Shown one piece after another: positions 1 to 11,569 of a stretch of DNA of 64,000 nucleotides; positions within the stretch are counted from its first letter, which is position 1; the number at the start of each line of letters is the position of its first letter. The DNA lies in the NCBI GenBank assembly GCA_964057225.1, contig OZ059897.1:5456001-5520000 (forward strand), given 5' to 3'. Both the position numbers and the translations under genes were made by a program. The stretch comes from Auanema rhodensis (Eukaryota; Nematoda; Chromadorea; Rhabditida; Rhabditidae). The notes beneath the pieces were generated by a model, which searched no databases, was not told the origin of the DNA, and saw nothing but the letters and a program-made list of their open reading frames with translations.

Positions 1-114
1 ACAACATCCTCTTTTCTCAATCATGTCCTCATCGAAAATGTTTGATACCTGGTCTGCATCAACTAATTCCTATTCATGGTGGCCAGGTCAAATGCTGCCA
101 TCATGTCATTATCA
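1..114 (+). CDS. Possible upstream exon of the Jun-like gene (partial at window edge)
   Basis: Reading from base 2 gives an open stretch of 37 codons ending in WWPGQMLPSCHY, followed by a strong donor GTGAGT at 115. It contains Met codons at 23 and 38. The exon ends two bases into a codon, exactly the phase needed to join the bZIP exon at 2129, giving a Q-M-T-V-D junction. If joined, the intron is about 2 kb, long for this genome. The link to Jun rests only on phase, strand and proximity; this could be part of another gene that starts outside the window. Confidence 0.35.
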
Positions 115-308
115 GTGAGTTATCTTATACCTTTTACTGCTAATCATTTTTTCAATATTTATCAACAAAATTTTAATTTTTCCTTATCCAAAGTACAATT
201 AGTTGATATTAAACATGTTATGCAAAGCATAACAACAACCTATAAACGAACGATAAAATGCCTTGTATGCTTATCACTCAAAGATAACTATATAGTAGAT
301 AATTATAA

Positions 309-316
309 TGACGTCA
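309..316. promoter_or_regulatory. CRE/ATF-type octamer TGACGTCA
   Basis: Perfect palindromic TGACGTCA. Jun/ATF dimers bind this class of site and jun genes are often autoregulated. Placement upstream of the bZIP exons makes autoregulation an inference only. Confidence 0.35.
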
Positions 317-454
317 TATTTTAAAATCCATAGATTAACAATTGGGTGCATACATATATAAATGTATAAAGATTACAGGAATATGTGTGATTCATGCATT
401 TAATTGTCATCCTGATGATAATGAACTGATTATTATCATCTTATCTATAACAAC

Positions 455-503
<49 letters not shown>

Positions 504-710
504 AATAATGGTTTCTAACTTTATGAGACTTCTATAATATATTTTATGAATATCGTATAGTTTTCCTTATTTCAATAAATCTTATGTTACGTGCCATAAA
601 GGGAGAAGAGGGGCCTAACGGTACATGAGTCACTGCTTGATCTGTTCGTTGTCTTTTTTCTTTTCTCTTTTTTAGTTTACCATTATTATTCTTTTTTTCT
701 CTCACCTCCA

Positions 711-712
<2 letters not shown>

Positions 713-789
<77 letters not shown>

Positions 790-800
790 TTCTCTCTCTT
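713..800 (+). repeat. (CT)n microsatellite
   Basis: Almost uninterrupted CT dinucleotides on the + strand with a few CTTT interruptions. The antisense open frame rich in Glu-Arg is an artefact of this repeat. Confidence 0.95.
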
Positions 801-1936
801 TAGTCTCTAGATCTTGAGTCTCTAGATCTTGAGTACTTTTTTCTCTTTTCTGCATTAGTTTTCTCCATCAAACTTTTCTTCTACATAATCTTTTCTTTGT
901 TTGTATGTTTATATGCATTTTTATTTACTTGATGGATCATGCACATAACACCTCAAGAACCTAGAGATCTAAGTACGACTATAGCCAGATTAGCTTTGAT
1001 CTTCATGCGCCTTAGAAATCATTATACTTTTTATGTAGGCCGAACGATCATTCTTGATTACACGTGCTTTCTTTTTCTCTCGGTCTCCTGTTTTTCATAT
1101 GTTTCTACATTCATTTACCTGTCTATTTTCAAAGCGTTCTTGCTGCTTCAGAACTCAGTTTCGTCATTCCCTATCTCTACTTCTATTTTCTTTGCTCTCT
1201 CTCAAACATACAGTCTCAAACTGTTTTCCTATCTGTACAGTTTCTCTGCCCAGTAATCACATCTCTTACGTTCTCTAATCTTGTTCTTTTTCTTTTTCTC
1301 TCTCTTTCTCTCTCTCCCCATCCATCCTACGGGCAGCGATGAGTCATCAACAGCAAAACATTTCCCTCCCCTTTAACATCCTTCTTTTCAACTCCTTCTT
1401 CTCTTTTTCTCTGTTTCTATATCTATCTGGTATTCCACCATTTTCTGCTTCAGTGTCTTCCAATTTTTCATTCTTAGCGGCTTTACCTTCAAAATTATTA
1501 TTAGGCATTATTTCTGATTATTCTTCATAGGTTTCATAACCATCTACGGATTTAATTCTATTCTCGTCTTAACTTTCTTTCGTTGATTCGTCCATCATGT
1601 ATGACATACACCCTTACCCCAATGAATGGTAAGTTAAATTAAATGTTTACCTATAAGTTGTATCTGAGGTTTTCCTTCAACTTATCTACTAGTAAAAACA
1701 ACATTTATGCATTGAAAGCTTTATATTATAATCATATGAAATCAATTTTATAAAGACAAAGTTTCTATTTATCTTTTGGTAGTTTTGTTTTGTTTTTACA
1801 AAAATATTCAATTGAAACTATGACAAATACCATTATTCGTTAAAGAAAATTTTATATATTTCAAAAAAAATATAATATGTTTGAAATGAACAAATTTCGT
1901 AATTCCTTGTATCTTCTGTTAGCGAATAGACGACGA

Positions 1937-1944
1937 TGACGTCA
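1937..1944. promoter_or_regulatory. CRE/ATF-type octamer TGACGTCA
   Basis: Second perfect TGACGTCA, 185 bp before the bZIP exon, in a local GATGACGTCATC context. See the 309-316 entry. Confidence 0.35.
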
Positions 1945-2128
1945 TCTTTATGTACGACGATGTATTGTATGGTATCGAAAACGATGTCATGTGTTATAGC
2001 TTACTTAATTGGTCATCGTAAAAGCTAAAAAACGACATAAAACCCATAGAAAAGTGAAATTTTGAATTGAATATTAAAAGAAATTCTAAAATGAATAACA
2101 TTAAAAATTATACATTTGATTGGTTTAG

Positions 2129-2584
2129 GATGACAGTTGATGAACAAGAACAGAAAAAGCTTGAACGGAAACGAGCCAGAAATCGAGCAGCAGCTTCCAA
2201 GTGCCGTCAGAAGAAGATGGATAAAATAGCTGAACTAGAAAACCAGGTAAATTTAATAATTTTGAATGATTTTATTGACACAAGCTCAATGCAATTGCTT
2301 GGATTCATTGATAAAGAACTATAGAAGAAATTGTTTTTCCATTATATCAGAAAATGTAAAAATTGAGAATTGAAGATTGGACGACAGATACGGTTTCTGT
2401 CTATTACCTCCCCTTTAAAATAAATCCATACAATATTCAAAGTATGATGATATAGTTTTGATATTTCCAGGTTAATACTGAAAAGCAACGCGGACAAAAC
2501 CTCGATATGGAATTGCAACGGTTACGGCAGACACTTGCTCAACTGGAACAACTAATGGAGAGTCAACGTCTTTGTCGAACATAA
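2129..2584 (+). CDS. jun-1: Jun-like bZIP transcription factor, C-terminal exons
   Basis: Two exons encode a complete bZIP. Exon 2129-2246 follows an acceptor ...tggtttag and carries the DNA-binding basic region, with the diagnostic Jun/Fos core RNRAAASKCRQKK. Exon 2471-2584 carries the leucine zipper, starting VNTEKQRGQNLDMEL and ending in a stop at 2582-2584. The spacing and the RGQ-LD-EL pattern recall C. elegans JUN-1 more than vertebrate c-Jun, from memory. Jun proteins bind TRE/CRE sites as AP-1 homo- or heterodimers in the nucleus. The activation domain must lie upstream, possibly in the exon ending at 114, and mostly outside the window. The intron between the two exons is 224 nt. bZIP identity is near certain; Jun over ATF is likely. 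Confidence 0.88.
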
Positions 2585-4162
2585 GCTATTCTCTATGCCA
2601 GCATGGCTTTCTAACTTGTTATCGTCTGCACACGGTTGCAAACTAATATTAACTATTTAATTCCATAGCCAGATACAGAAGTTCAGTTACAGTCTGAAAC
2701 AGTTAGAATATTGCAACCTTATTTCGTCCAGGTGCAACCTTCCATAACGATCTCAATCTTTCGACAGTTTTCCTTATTTGCGTGAAAATTTTACAATTTC
2801 GTTATTATACCTGCAATTATTATAAGAATATATTGCATCATATTCAACCTCTAATTCATATTTTTCTTAATTTTGTTTTACATTATCATTTTATCGTCAT
2901 CATCATCATTATTATCATCATCATCATCAACATTATCATCATCATTATCAACAGAAACATCATCATTTTTACTTTTGACCTTTTTTTTTGAACTTTTCAA
3001 TGGAAATTTTTGTTTCACATTGCTCAGGGTATGGGCGTTTCATATCTGACTGGCTCTATTCAGCGCAACATTTTTTGCTAACAGTTAGAAACCTAGTTTG
3101 ACTTCCATCATTTCTATCATATTCTAGGATTACTTCTTCAATTTTATTTTATGAAAAAAACAATAACGGCCTGGGAAAGTTCAATGAAAACGCTTTTCAG
3201 CTTACAAAATCAATGCGATCCTTCTTTCATCCTACCTGAAAGTTGATATAGAAGTTTGTAACTTTTAAAATTCAATATTCTGCTTTTACATTTTCTGAAA
3301 TTTGGTTTCAAACGTTTGCTCCTACTTTCCGCATTACTTTACTGTTTTCCGAAGAATACTTTATTCTATTTCGTGTATATTGTTTCTTTTGTAATAGTTA
3401 AAAGATTATCAATTCTAGTTTGAATACAAACATTTTTTTTCATGATTTGTTCAGGTTTATTAAATATAAATATACTATGACTGTTATATTTACGAATAAA
3501 TTAACAAGAAATATAATAATAATCATAATTTCAACAAAGTTAGTTTCTAAACACTTGTATTATGAATTATAAATTAATTATTAGTTAACAAACAAACAAA
3601 CTAAACAAAAGGTATAATATCATATCAATTAACTATTATATACAAGAATATATTGATATTGAATATAATAATACAACATAACTACAAAATTTCAGGAAAT
3701 CTTAGATTTTATAGTGATTGTAATTAAGATTTTCTCATTTATGTAAAGAGTAATTTTAAAGTTATAATTGGAATATTTATGTGGAACGACATGATAACGA
3801 TAAAAATTTGAAAAATGTAAATGTTCTTTAATAAAACATTGCTATATACTGAAACTATACTAATTATACTTCATAATTATAAGAAAAATAGATATGAAAG
3901 TATATCAGCTTGTAAATCAGTTGTTCTAAATTTGTTTCATGATCTTCAAAAACTGAAAAATAATGTCTTTATGAATTATATTTTCTGTTTGTGTAATGAA
4001 AAGCGCAAGTCATCTGTCGTCTGGACTGCGCTAGACAACTTCGCAAGAAACAGCTCTAGCGGTCAATTTTTGGCAGTCAAAATACAAGACATGTCATTTA
4101 AATCCGGTTAATTTAGAAGCGGAAACAAGCTATTTGACAGCCCGATATCAGTAGATCCGGGC
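2585..4162. other. Intergenic, AT-rich
   Basis: 3' flank of the Jun-like gene and upstream of the Cys-rich gene. It holds a (CAT/ATC)n tract at about 2890-2967. A 96-codon frame at 3821-4111 has no domain or splice support. No RNA gene was recognised. Confidence 0.6.
2890..2967 (+). repeat. (ATC/ATT)n trinucleotide tract
   Basis: Imperfect ATC/ATT triplets in the 3' flank of the Jun-like gene; non-coding by position. Confidence 0.85.
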
Positions 4163-4170
4163 TATATAAG
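4163..4170 (+). promoter_or_regulatory. TATA box of the Cys-rich precursor gene
   Basis: TATATAAG, 62 bp before the ATG at 4225. It is followed about 30 bp downstream by a plausible start region, which would leave a very short 5' UTR. Confidence 0.65.
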
Positions 4171-4224
4171 CGTGCTCAAACTGCACAAAATATCAACTTC
4201 GTCTATCTTACAGTTCTATTAAAC

Positions 4225-4959
4225 ATGATTCGAGCATCTACTCTTGTCTGCACTTGTGCATCATTCCTATTATTGGCTTTGGTTCAAGCTGGCCCACTAC
4301 CTGTATCAGATAATATTCCAACAGCTATAGATACTTTAGGAGAATCAAGCATTAGGTATATCCTATTCAAAGACTTCGGAGCAATTCAATCTTTTACAGA
4401 GTTAAGAGACAGGGAGGAGGATGTGGTTGTTGCTGTGGATGTGGAGGAGGTGGAGGAGGAGGATGTGGATGTGGCTGCTGTTGCTGTCGTCCTAGGTTTG
4501 ACTCATTGCGTGCATAGTAATATGCAAATACCCAATGTTTTTTATTCAGATGTTGCTGCCGTCGTTGCTGCACCTGTTGCACTACACGTTGTTGTACATG
4601 CTGTCGAACATGCTGCCGTCCATGCTGCGGTACACATAAAATTAATTATGTTAATCTATAATTTTCTAATATTTGAAGGATGTGGTTGCGGTTGTGGATG
4701 CGGAGGAGGAATGGGACGCAAGAGAAGATCACTCCAAAATCTCCGTATCAAGTTAGCTGATAAGAAGCAAAATACTTCCGTCATCTCAGCCGATCAATCT
4801 ACTGAAAACCACACAGAAGAACAAAAACAAATTGTAAACTTTTTTAGAAATTTCAACTTAAATATTATTTCTATATAGGAGAAAAGAAGTGTTGTTCAAA
4901 CTTCTGTTGGAGCTGTTGTTGATGTTCCAGAATGGCCAAACGCTTACGGATATTACTAA
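4225..4959 (+). CDS. Secreted cysteine/glycine-rich precursor with furin-type sites
   Basis: Five exons: 4225-4355, 4400-4495, 4550-4629, 4679-4833 and 4879-4959. All junctions keep phase and have GT-AG introns of about 44-54 nt. The product has a signal peptide (first ~22 residues), a short acidic propeptide ending in RVKR, then a 68-residue core with 30 cysteines, then GRKRR and a tail of about 80 residues with a further EKR site. The core starts with CGC/GGG repeats, moves to paired cysteines (CC-T-CC, CC-R-T-CC, CC-R-P-CC) and returns to CGCGCGCG. RxKR and RKRR are classic proprotein-convertase sites, so release of the core is likely. I do not recognise the family. It could be a disulfide-crosslinked cuticle or eggshell component, a metal-binding peptide or a defence peptide. 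The single long frame through the locus ignores the introns and is not the real product. Confidence 0.75.
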
Positions 4960-5058
4960 CTTTTGAAAATGGGTCATCAATATAATAATAATATTATTAT
5001 AATATTAAATATAATTTGATAGGCTTTTAATATGTAAACTACTATTTAACTATGATTT

Positions 5059-5064
5059 AATAAA
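5059..5064 (+). terminator. Poly(A) signal AATAAA
   Basis: Canonical hexamer 100 bp after the stop of the Cys-rich precursor gene. Confidence 0.5.
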
Positions 5065-5301
5065 TTTTTAATAATAATTACCATTTATATATTTATATAA
5101 ATTATTTAAGTTAAAATAATATAAGCATATTATATCAGAATTATAAAAAAATTTCTGAATACAAAAATATCAATTAATAAAAATATTTTACCTAAAATTC
5201 AGTTAAAAATGAAAAATTTTCAATTTCATTTCATTTTTCATTTTATGCGAACTCGGCTGCATATAAGTCAAGTTCACGTAAAACCCACGTATCGGCCGGA
5301 G

Positions 5302-5309
5302 TATAAATA
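5302..5309 (+). promoter_or_regulatory. TATA box of the Ser/Arg repeat gene
   Basis: TATAAATA, 55 bp before the ATG at 5357, implying a 5' UTR of about 25 nt. Confidence 0.65.
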
Positions 5310-5356
5310 GTAGGCAAATCGTCATTTTTGTCATTTTTGTCGTTTACTGCCTGACA

Positions 5357-7094
5357 ATGGACAGTAAAGCATCTACTAGAAGAGTATCTATTTCTACTCC
5401 AAAAAGAAGCAGAAGCCGTTCAAGTTCTCGAAAGGCCACCGGTTCTGTAGCTAAAATGTAAGAATATTTTAATGAATCTTCAATACTTATTCAGATGTCA
5501 ATGCTATTTAATTTTAAAGTAATAACTTATTGTATTTAAGGGGAAGATTAAGTCGCAGCCGATCTTCATCTGTTAAGCGCACCACGAACAATAAGTTAGT
5601 CATATGCTCGAATATAATCTCATAAATATGTTTCAGAACTAACAAACTACGTTCGAGAAGTCGCACACGTTCAGCTAGCCGAAGTTCCTCTAGATCGTGA
5701 GAACCTTTTATAAGTCTTTTACTTATTCAATTTTGATTTAGAGTAAGAACAGCTCGCAGCATTTCAAGATCCCTGAGCCGTACAGCAAACAGAAGATCCC
5801 GCAGCCACTCTGGTGGCAGAAGATCCCGATCACGTTCTGTTGCAAGGTAATTCAATTTTATGCTTATACGAATTTTGAATGTCAAATTTTAGTGTTAAAA
5901 GAGTTGAAGCACCTATGAATACTTCCATGACACAACGATCAAGATCTGCCAGCCGCAAACAACGCTCTGTTACACGCAAGAGTCGTTCTTCTTCTCGTCA
6001 AAGTCGTTCTGTTTCGCGAGGATCAACATCACACAAGAAGTCCGCCAATGTACGGCCCCAACGCCGCTCCACATCTAAGCGACGAAGCGCATCTGTCAAG
6101 AAATTAACTCCTCGCCGATCCGTTTCAAGAAAACCAAGATCAACATCGCGTAAGCCACCAACTGTTAAAAATTCTTTGAAGAAAAGCACAAGTCGCTCAA
6201 CTTCACGCAAGAACCGATCTGCATCACGCAAGAACCGTTCCACATCTCGCAAGAGCCGCTCCATTTCACGCAAGAGTCGCTCAACATCACGCAAGAGCCG
6301 TTCCACATCACGCAAGAGCGGATCTGTCTCTCGCAAGAGTAGATCTAGTTCACGCAAAAGTCGTTCTACATCAAGAAAGAGCCGCTCTGTCTCTCGCAAG
6401 AGTAGATCAACTTCACGCAAAGCCCGTTCAACTTCTCGCAAGGCCCGTTCAACTTCTCGCAAGGCCCGTTCAACTTCTCGCAAGGCCCGTTCAACTTCTC
6501 GCAAGGCCCGTTCAACTTCTCGCAAGGCCCGTTCAACTTCTCGCAAAGCCCGTTCAACTTCTCGCAAGGCCCGTTCAACTTCTCGCAAGGCTCGTTCAGC
6601 TTCTCGCAAGAGTAGATCTGCCTCCAACAAGAGTAGATCTGCCTCTCGCAAGGGTCGTTCAGCTTCACGCAAGAACCGCTCCGTCTCTCGCAAGAGTAGA
6701 TCTACTTCACGCAAGGCTCGTTCAACTTCTCGCAAGAGTCGTTCACGATCAAGCAGAAGTCGGTCACTCAAGCGCACAAATACCATCGTCCAAAAAAAGA
6801 CTCCGAGAACAAGCCGATCCATTTCAAAAACACCTGCTAAGAAATCAATGAGCAAGACTCCCAAAAAATCTGCACTGAAATCGTAAGAATTTAAATATTT
6901 ATAAAATTAGCATTACATGTTTTTTAAGTTCAACAGCTCGATCCCGCAGCCGCAGTTCTCGCTCAGTATCAAGTGTGCGTAGCCGTTCCACCTCCAGAAC
7001 ATCACGTTCAAAATCTGGATCCCGTTCAAACACCGTCTCTGAATCCAAGAAAACCCTAAGCGGTATGAAATTGCGACCCCGCCGTCAAGCATAA
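5357..7094 (+). CDS. Highly basic Ser/Arg/Lys heptad-repeat protein (sperm chromatin-like?)
   Basis: Six exons: 5357-5457, 5541-5594, 5637-5696, 5742-5846, 5893-6882 and 6929-7094. They total 1476 nt and encode 491 residues, with every junction in phase. The protein is almost wholly Ser, Arg, Lys, Thr and Ala. Its centre is built of RSxSRKx heptads, nine of which (RSTSRKA, 6404-6592) are nearly identical at DNA level. There is no RRM, so it is not a canonical SR splicing factor. The composition resembles protamine-like or sperm chromatin basic proteins with SR phosphorylation sites, for example nematode SPCH-type proteins. It ends in KLRPRRQA. Dense RS dipeptides suggest SRPK-type phosphorylation and DNA or RNA binding in the nucleus. 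Function is inferred from composition only. A 288-codon antisense frame is a repeat artefact. Confidence 0.85.
6404..6592 (+). repeat. Nine tandem 21-bp coding repeats (RSTSRKA)
   Basis: Near-identical 21-bp units with only a few synonymous differences inside the basic protein gene. Such homogeneity implies recent expansion or gene conversion, so copy number is likely polymorphic and prone to assembly collapse. Confidence 0.9.
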
Positions 7095-7121
7095 TTTGTA
7101 CTAAACTACTAAAAACTACTG

Positions 7122-7127
7122 AATAAA
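7122..7127 (+). terminator. Poly(A) signal AATAAA
   Basis: Canonical hexamer 28 bp after the stop of the basic repeat-protein gene. Confidence 0.55.
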
Positions 7128-7612
7128 TACTTGCTTGTAACACTCTTTTTTTTGTATTTGCCAAATTTGAAACGAAAAGTTTTATAATTTGTAGTTTAAT
7201 GAAAGACCAGCCATGAACCCATATACGGTACGAAGATTGAACCTTCTATCAACTCCGTGAAATAAGTGCTATATATATTTTCATAACCCTTGGGGTTATA
7301 ACGAATTTTTGGAAGGCTTGCCCGGGGATAACCAGGTGAGCTATTACTGATATGTAGTGTGGTTATGTTATAATGACTGCAAAAGAGAATAGTTGGACTT
7401 TAAAAAAATCTTTTAAGGACAATGACTACGTATATCAACAAGAAGTTATGTATAAAATTTATTTCGCCTATTGTCAATATCACAGAAATGAATATCACTT
7501 GTTAAATTATGATTTGGGAGATATGATGCACCGGAAATTTAAATCTCAATATACAAATTAGGTGTGAATATGTTACACATGGAAATAAACTATGTACATA
7601 TATATATAATAT
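7128..7612. other. Short convergent intergenic region
   Basis: Lies between convergent genes. It contains an inverted repeat ATAACCC-TTG-GGGTTAT at 7283-7299 and a donor-like CCAG|GTGAGC near 7335. The 62-codon frame at 7373-7561 has no recognisable features. Confidence 0.5.
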
Positions 7613-10510
7613 TTAGGAATATCCTTGTCCCTGAAATTTTAAAGAAGTGATTGTAAAAAGAATAATCAATTTACCTTAAGATGTGTTAAATAGACATTTC
7701 TCTTAGTCTCTATCATTTTCTGCGGGAAAGGATTTAAATCATTGAAGGCTATCTTTAATTATTAACTTTCTTTAGATGTAAAAACGCAAAAATACCTGAG
7801 ATAAACTCTTGAAATCACTGATATGCTCAGAAGCACGACTGAGACAAGCATGTACCGTTCCAATTGTCTTGCAGTTGAGTACAGCAACTTCACACTGTTT
7901 TAAAACAGCGAGAGCAAATCGAAATAGTACCTACAACATTACATGCATTTTTGTTTTAATTTTATGAGTCTCTCACTTTGTTTCCTTCGTAGAGGAAAAT
8001 ATCAAAGATACTAAGGTAAATGGAATGGGGCAACACATCAACAAAGCATGTTAAGAACCAACTCAAAGTAAAGAGAGATAAATCGACCTACAATTAACTC
8101 TTATATAAAGTCATTACACGTTCGAGCCCACCTCTAAGTTTTTTAAATGAACAGCTAGTTTCGGTAGTTTTTCTGCAACTAAATCTCGCAGAACCTTTTG
8201 GTCAGCAACTGCTCCTATTAATGTGCTTGTATAATAACCTTCAGGCTGCAAATGCTCTACACAAGAAACCATGAACCAGAAAGCATCCTCTTCATCCAAA
8301 TACAAAAGTGCTATAGCTGCAAGTCGATTAAGACCCTGAATAAGCATCCAGTTTGTGAATTTCTTGTCATATACTTACTTGACAATACCCAACTTCTTTG
8401 TTATGGTATCGAAAAGCGTAGAGAACTCTTCTAAGCATTTCAATTTTACTGGAATCAGAGTCATCAAAATGTTTATTATTAGGTAGTGTTCGAGCAAGAT
8501 CGAGATCAATCTGTAACAAAAAAATGTAAGAATAGAGAAACAAAAAATTTAAAACCTGCTTAATAGCACTATCAAAAACTCCTTCTTCTTTTTTCGCTTT
8601 AGCCTTTCTAAGCATACATTGAAAATAGCCATTTCCTAACTCTGCTATTTTATCCTTAACAGAGAAGAATACCAAACTAAATAGGTTGACCAGATCAGTT
8701 AAGAAGCTACTATGAATCAATAACCTTTTCCACACTCTTCCACGGTATGCAGCCGGTACACCACTTCTTACCAATGATTTAAGTTCAGGGCTGGCTGAGA
8801 GCGATCTGCCAACCCAATTGACCAGCAAACTGTCCCATGATTGCAACCAAGCCATATAAGATTCACTCTGTTCCTAGAATAGATTAACGTATTTTAGGAT
8901 ACCTCCATAGATGTTACCAGACTAGTGGCCTCTACTATGCTATTAGATTTTTCCATATATTTGGCGGCAATATCTAACAAATCAGAAGACGTATTACCCT
9001 TGGTTTGCTATAAAAAACTATTCGTTACATAATAAAGCATGTTATTTACAGGTGATGAAATTTCTTTTCCATTAAGGTAAAATCCGAGAGTATCGGTCTC
9101 ACTGTTCAAAGTATCTTTCGGAGTTCTATTTGCCTCATCTAAGAGTTCCCTAAGAACTCCTGGCTCCATAACTAAACAAACTTATTATTATTATTTAAAC
9201 TTCCTAAGCCATACTTTTTCCTGGTTTTTCTGGAGACTTAAAATGGTTAAGAACCATTAAGTATCTACTTTTAAGTTGGTAGTAACAAGCTTCGATATCA
9301 AAGTTTTTTCTAATTAGGGTACGTTCTCGACTTTCAAGCGATTGTATAATAGCATGTAATTCTGAAAATTGAACTAATTCTGTAGAAAAAGGTGAACGCA
9401 CCAATTATTTCTTGGTTCAAGAAACAGTTTTGAGACTTATAACCTTCTACGAGATCCTTTAGTTCGTTTATATCATGAACACCTGCATCGTCAAACACCT
9501 ATTAAAAGATTATTTGTACTATAAAAAACAGAACAATTACTTTTTGGGCAGCCTCATCACACATTGCAGAATTCACATCAATAAGTATTCCTTCAGGAAC
9601 CTCCACTAAAAAGAGTTAATCATATAAATGATTGGAGAAAGACAAGGTATACCATCTCCAATCACGGCTGCTTCGCCTCCAACACTATCGGATTTTTCTT
9701 CGCATAATCGCATTATGAGCTCTTCCTGGAGAAAAACATAACTACGACAGAACGAGTCAACTTACTTTTGTTCGGACTGAGTCTCGGAATGCTTCTACAG
9801 ATGTTGTTAAATACGCAACTTTAGATTCAAGATCGCGATTTTCAGTTTCGAGAAACTGAACTTGTCTATGCAATGAATTGTTTTCCATTTGAAGATCTGT
9901 CATAATTTTTTCCTTTTGAAGAAGAAAATCTTTAACATCGTTATCTCCAGGCATCTCATCTAATTGTCTCCTATAATTACAATCGCTACTGGCTACGAAA
10001 TGCAAATATAAGCTAACAATGTTTCAACTTGCTTCTGAGCTGTAACTAATCCACTCTTCAGAGCTTTTATGATATCTTCAAGGAGAACTACATGATCTTC
10101 CAGTTCTCTACAGCGTTCCTCGGACTCATTCACACTATCAGAGCGCTGAAAATAAAATTATAAACACAAACGCTCATTAAAAATGTTCTCACTGATTTGC
10201 ATTCATCGCAACTTTTTCTCATTTTAAAGCTCTTGCGAGCTATATCAATAGCACGTTTAGGTACTTCAGCTAAGCTTTCATTAGTTCTATCAGCAATGCG
10301 TTGTAATACTGTTTCTGGGCTAGTTATAGTCTAAAATAATAAACTTATGAACAGTTAGAAAATTGATAAAGACTACTTTAGGCATTTCCATGCTGTTCTC
10401 GTTTAGCTGTCCATCAGGGCTTAAGTAGAATGTAGAATAGGAACCTGATGGACTAGATGTCGCATCAGCCTGTTGAAAGTTGTCAATCTGTAAGTGTTTA
10501 TATTTTATTA

Positions 10511-10541
<31 letters not shown>

Positions 10542-11388
10542 TAAAGTTGGGCATGACTCCAAAGTCGAATATAGACTTTCGACAAGAGTCTAAAGTCGAC
10601 TCAGTCAAAAATCGTATATTTTTTTTGCTTTTTTCATACTTATTCGAAAATTTTGGAATTTTGCCCAACTTTAATATGTGTGTATTACATCAAGCGGTGC
10701 AGATTCGGAACTAGATTCAAAACTTGTAGATTGGTAAGGTCCCAAGAAATTGTTAATTAAGAAATCCGCAGATCTTGATGTAAGTGGTGAATTAACTGGG
10801 TTTATATCAATAGCTGAAGATGGTGAAGACAATGAACTTATTTCCTAAAACAAAAGAATTTGTTTGCAAAAAGCCACAGATAGGCATTACAATTTTCTCT
10901 TCGGCTACGGTACTGTGCTTTCGACTTCGTTTTCTTGAATCTTGAAGCGCTCGAATCCATTCATCACGTAATTTATCAGAGGACGCTTCAAGTACATGAA
11001 TTGTATTACCAGCACTGGAGAAATAAAAATTAAATGTGCGATCTATGGTAGATAACCTACTGAATTTCAAATCGTCCTTTTTCCTGAGGATTATAAGTGA
11101 AAGCGGAACCGGTGAGACAAAGTCGTCCTACCGCTGTCACATCATCTCGCTCCTAATTTGAAACAATCAAAAAATAGAAAAAATATTAGAGAACCTTAAA
11201 CCAATACAAGTAGGGAGATACATCGGTTAAGGCAAACCAATATCTTCTTCTGGATATTAATCCAATCGCTCGAGTTTCAACCTGAATAATATTGATGATA
11301 AGTATGACCACTGAATTGAAATTACTCGATGTAAATATCCTGTCATACATGGCCGACTCACTGATAACCGCGGCGAAGTTTCGCTCAT
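7613..11388 (-). CDS. tbc-2: TBC-domain Rab GTPase-activating protein, TBC1D2/TBC-2 type
   Basis: Many small exons run leftward from ATG 11388. The order is an N-terminal PH domain (about 11350-10900; GYLHR... RRRYWFALTD ... DEWIRALQ), a Ser-rich linker, two coiled-coil stretches (about 10150-9250), then a TBC domain (about 8870-7800). Catalytic signatures are intact: RSGVPAAYRGRVWKRL, the arginine-finger motif IDLDLARTLP and the glutamine-finger motif VGYCQ followed by GLNRL. The last exons read IAFNDLNPFPQK, matching the TBC1D2 C-terminus, and end GQGYS-stop at 7615-7613. PH + coiled coil + TBC is the architecture of TBC1D2 (Armus) and C. elegans TBC-2, which inactivate Rab7 and Rab5 on endosomes. 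An acceptor lies 4 nt before the ATG and the GCP5-like gene ends only 182 bp upstream, so this is probably a downstream operon member. Confidence 0.9.
10513..10540. repeat. (AT)n microsatellite in an intron of the TBC gene
   Basis: Uninterrupted TA dinucleotides within a longer-than-usual intron of the Rab GAP gene. Confidence 0.85.
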
Positions 11389-11569
11389 GCGTCTAGAAAA
11401 AGTTTTCAAGAGAAATTCAATTAAAATCCAGTAAAAATCGATAATCACAAGAAGACAACAAAAATAGTATGAAAGAAAAATTTTAAACGGTAATAAAACT
11501 GAGATCAAAACGAGTCATTATTATTATTTTAAAATTAGCCAATCTCTATAGCTTTACAGGGATTATTTT

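Larger units (their letters stand above)
115..2128 (+). other. Putative long Jun intron or upstream region with microsatellites
   Basis: No convincing exon was found. It holds an (AT)n tract near 459-500, a long (CT)n tract near 713-800 with degenerate CT-rich sequence to about 1330, and two perfect CRE/ATF octamers TGACGTCA at 309-316 and 1937-1944. A weak alternative exon with acceptor near 1922 (start of ...cgaatagac) could not be placed in a phase compatible with both neighbours. Confidence 0.5.

Noticed and set aside
544-855. Minus-strand frame rich in Glu-Arg
   Set aside because: Direct translation of the (CT)n microsatellite.
1054-1530. Overlapping Ser/Phe/Leu-rich + strand frames
   Set aside because: Products of CT-rich low-complexity sequence, with no splice or domain evidence.
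4394-4582. Minus-strand His/Pro/Gln-rich frame
   Set aside because: Antisense shadow of the Gly/Cys codons in the Cys-rich precursor.
5998-6864. 288-codon antisense frame over the basic repeat protein
   Set aside because: Open only because the 21-bp repeat lacks stops antisense; the sense exons have consistent splicing, TATA box and poly(A) signal.
7373-7561. 62-codon frame in the convergent gap
   Set aside because: No start context, domain or splice support; may be chance in AT-rich DNA.
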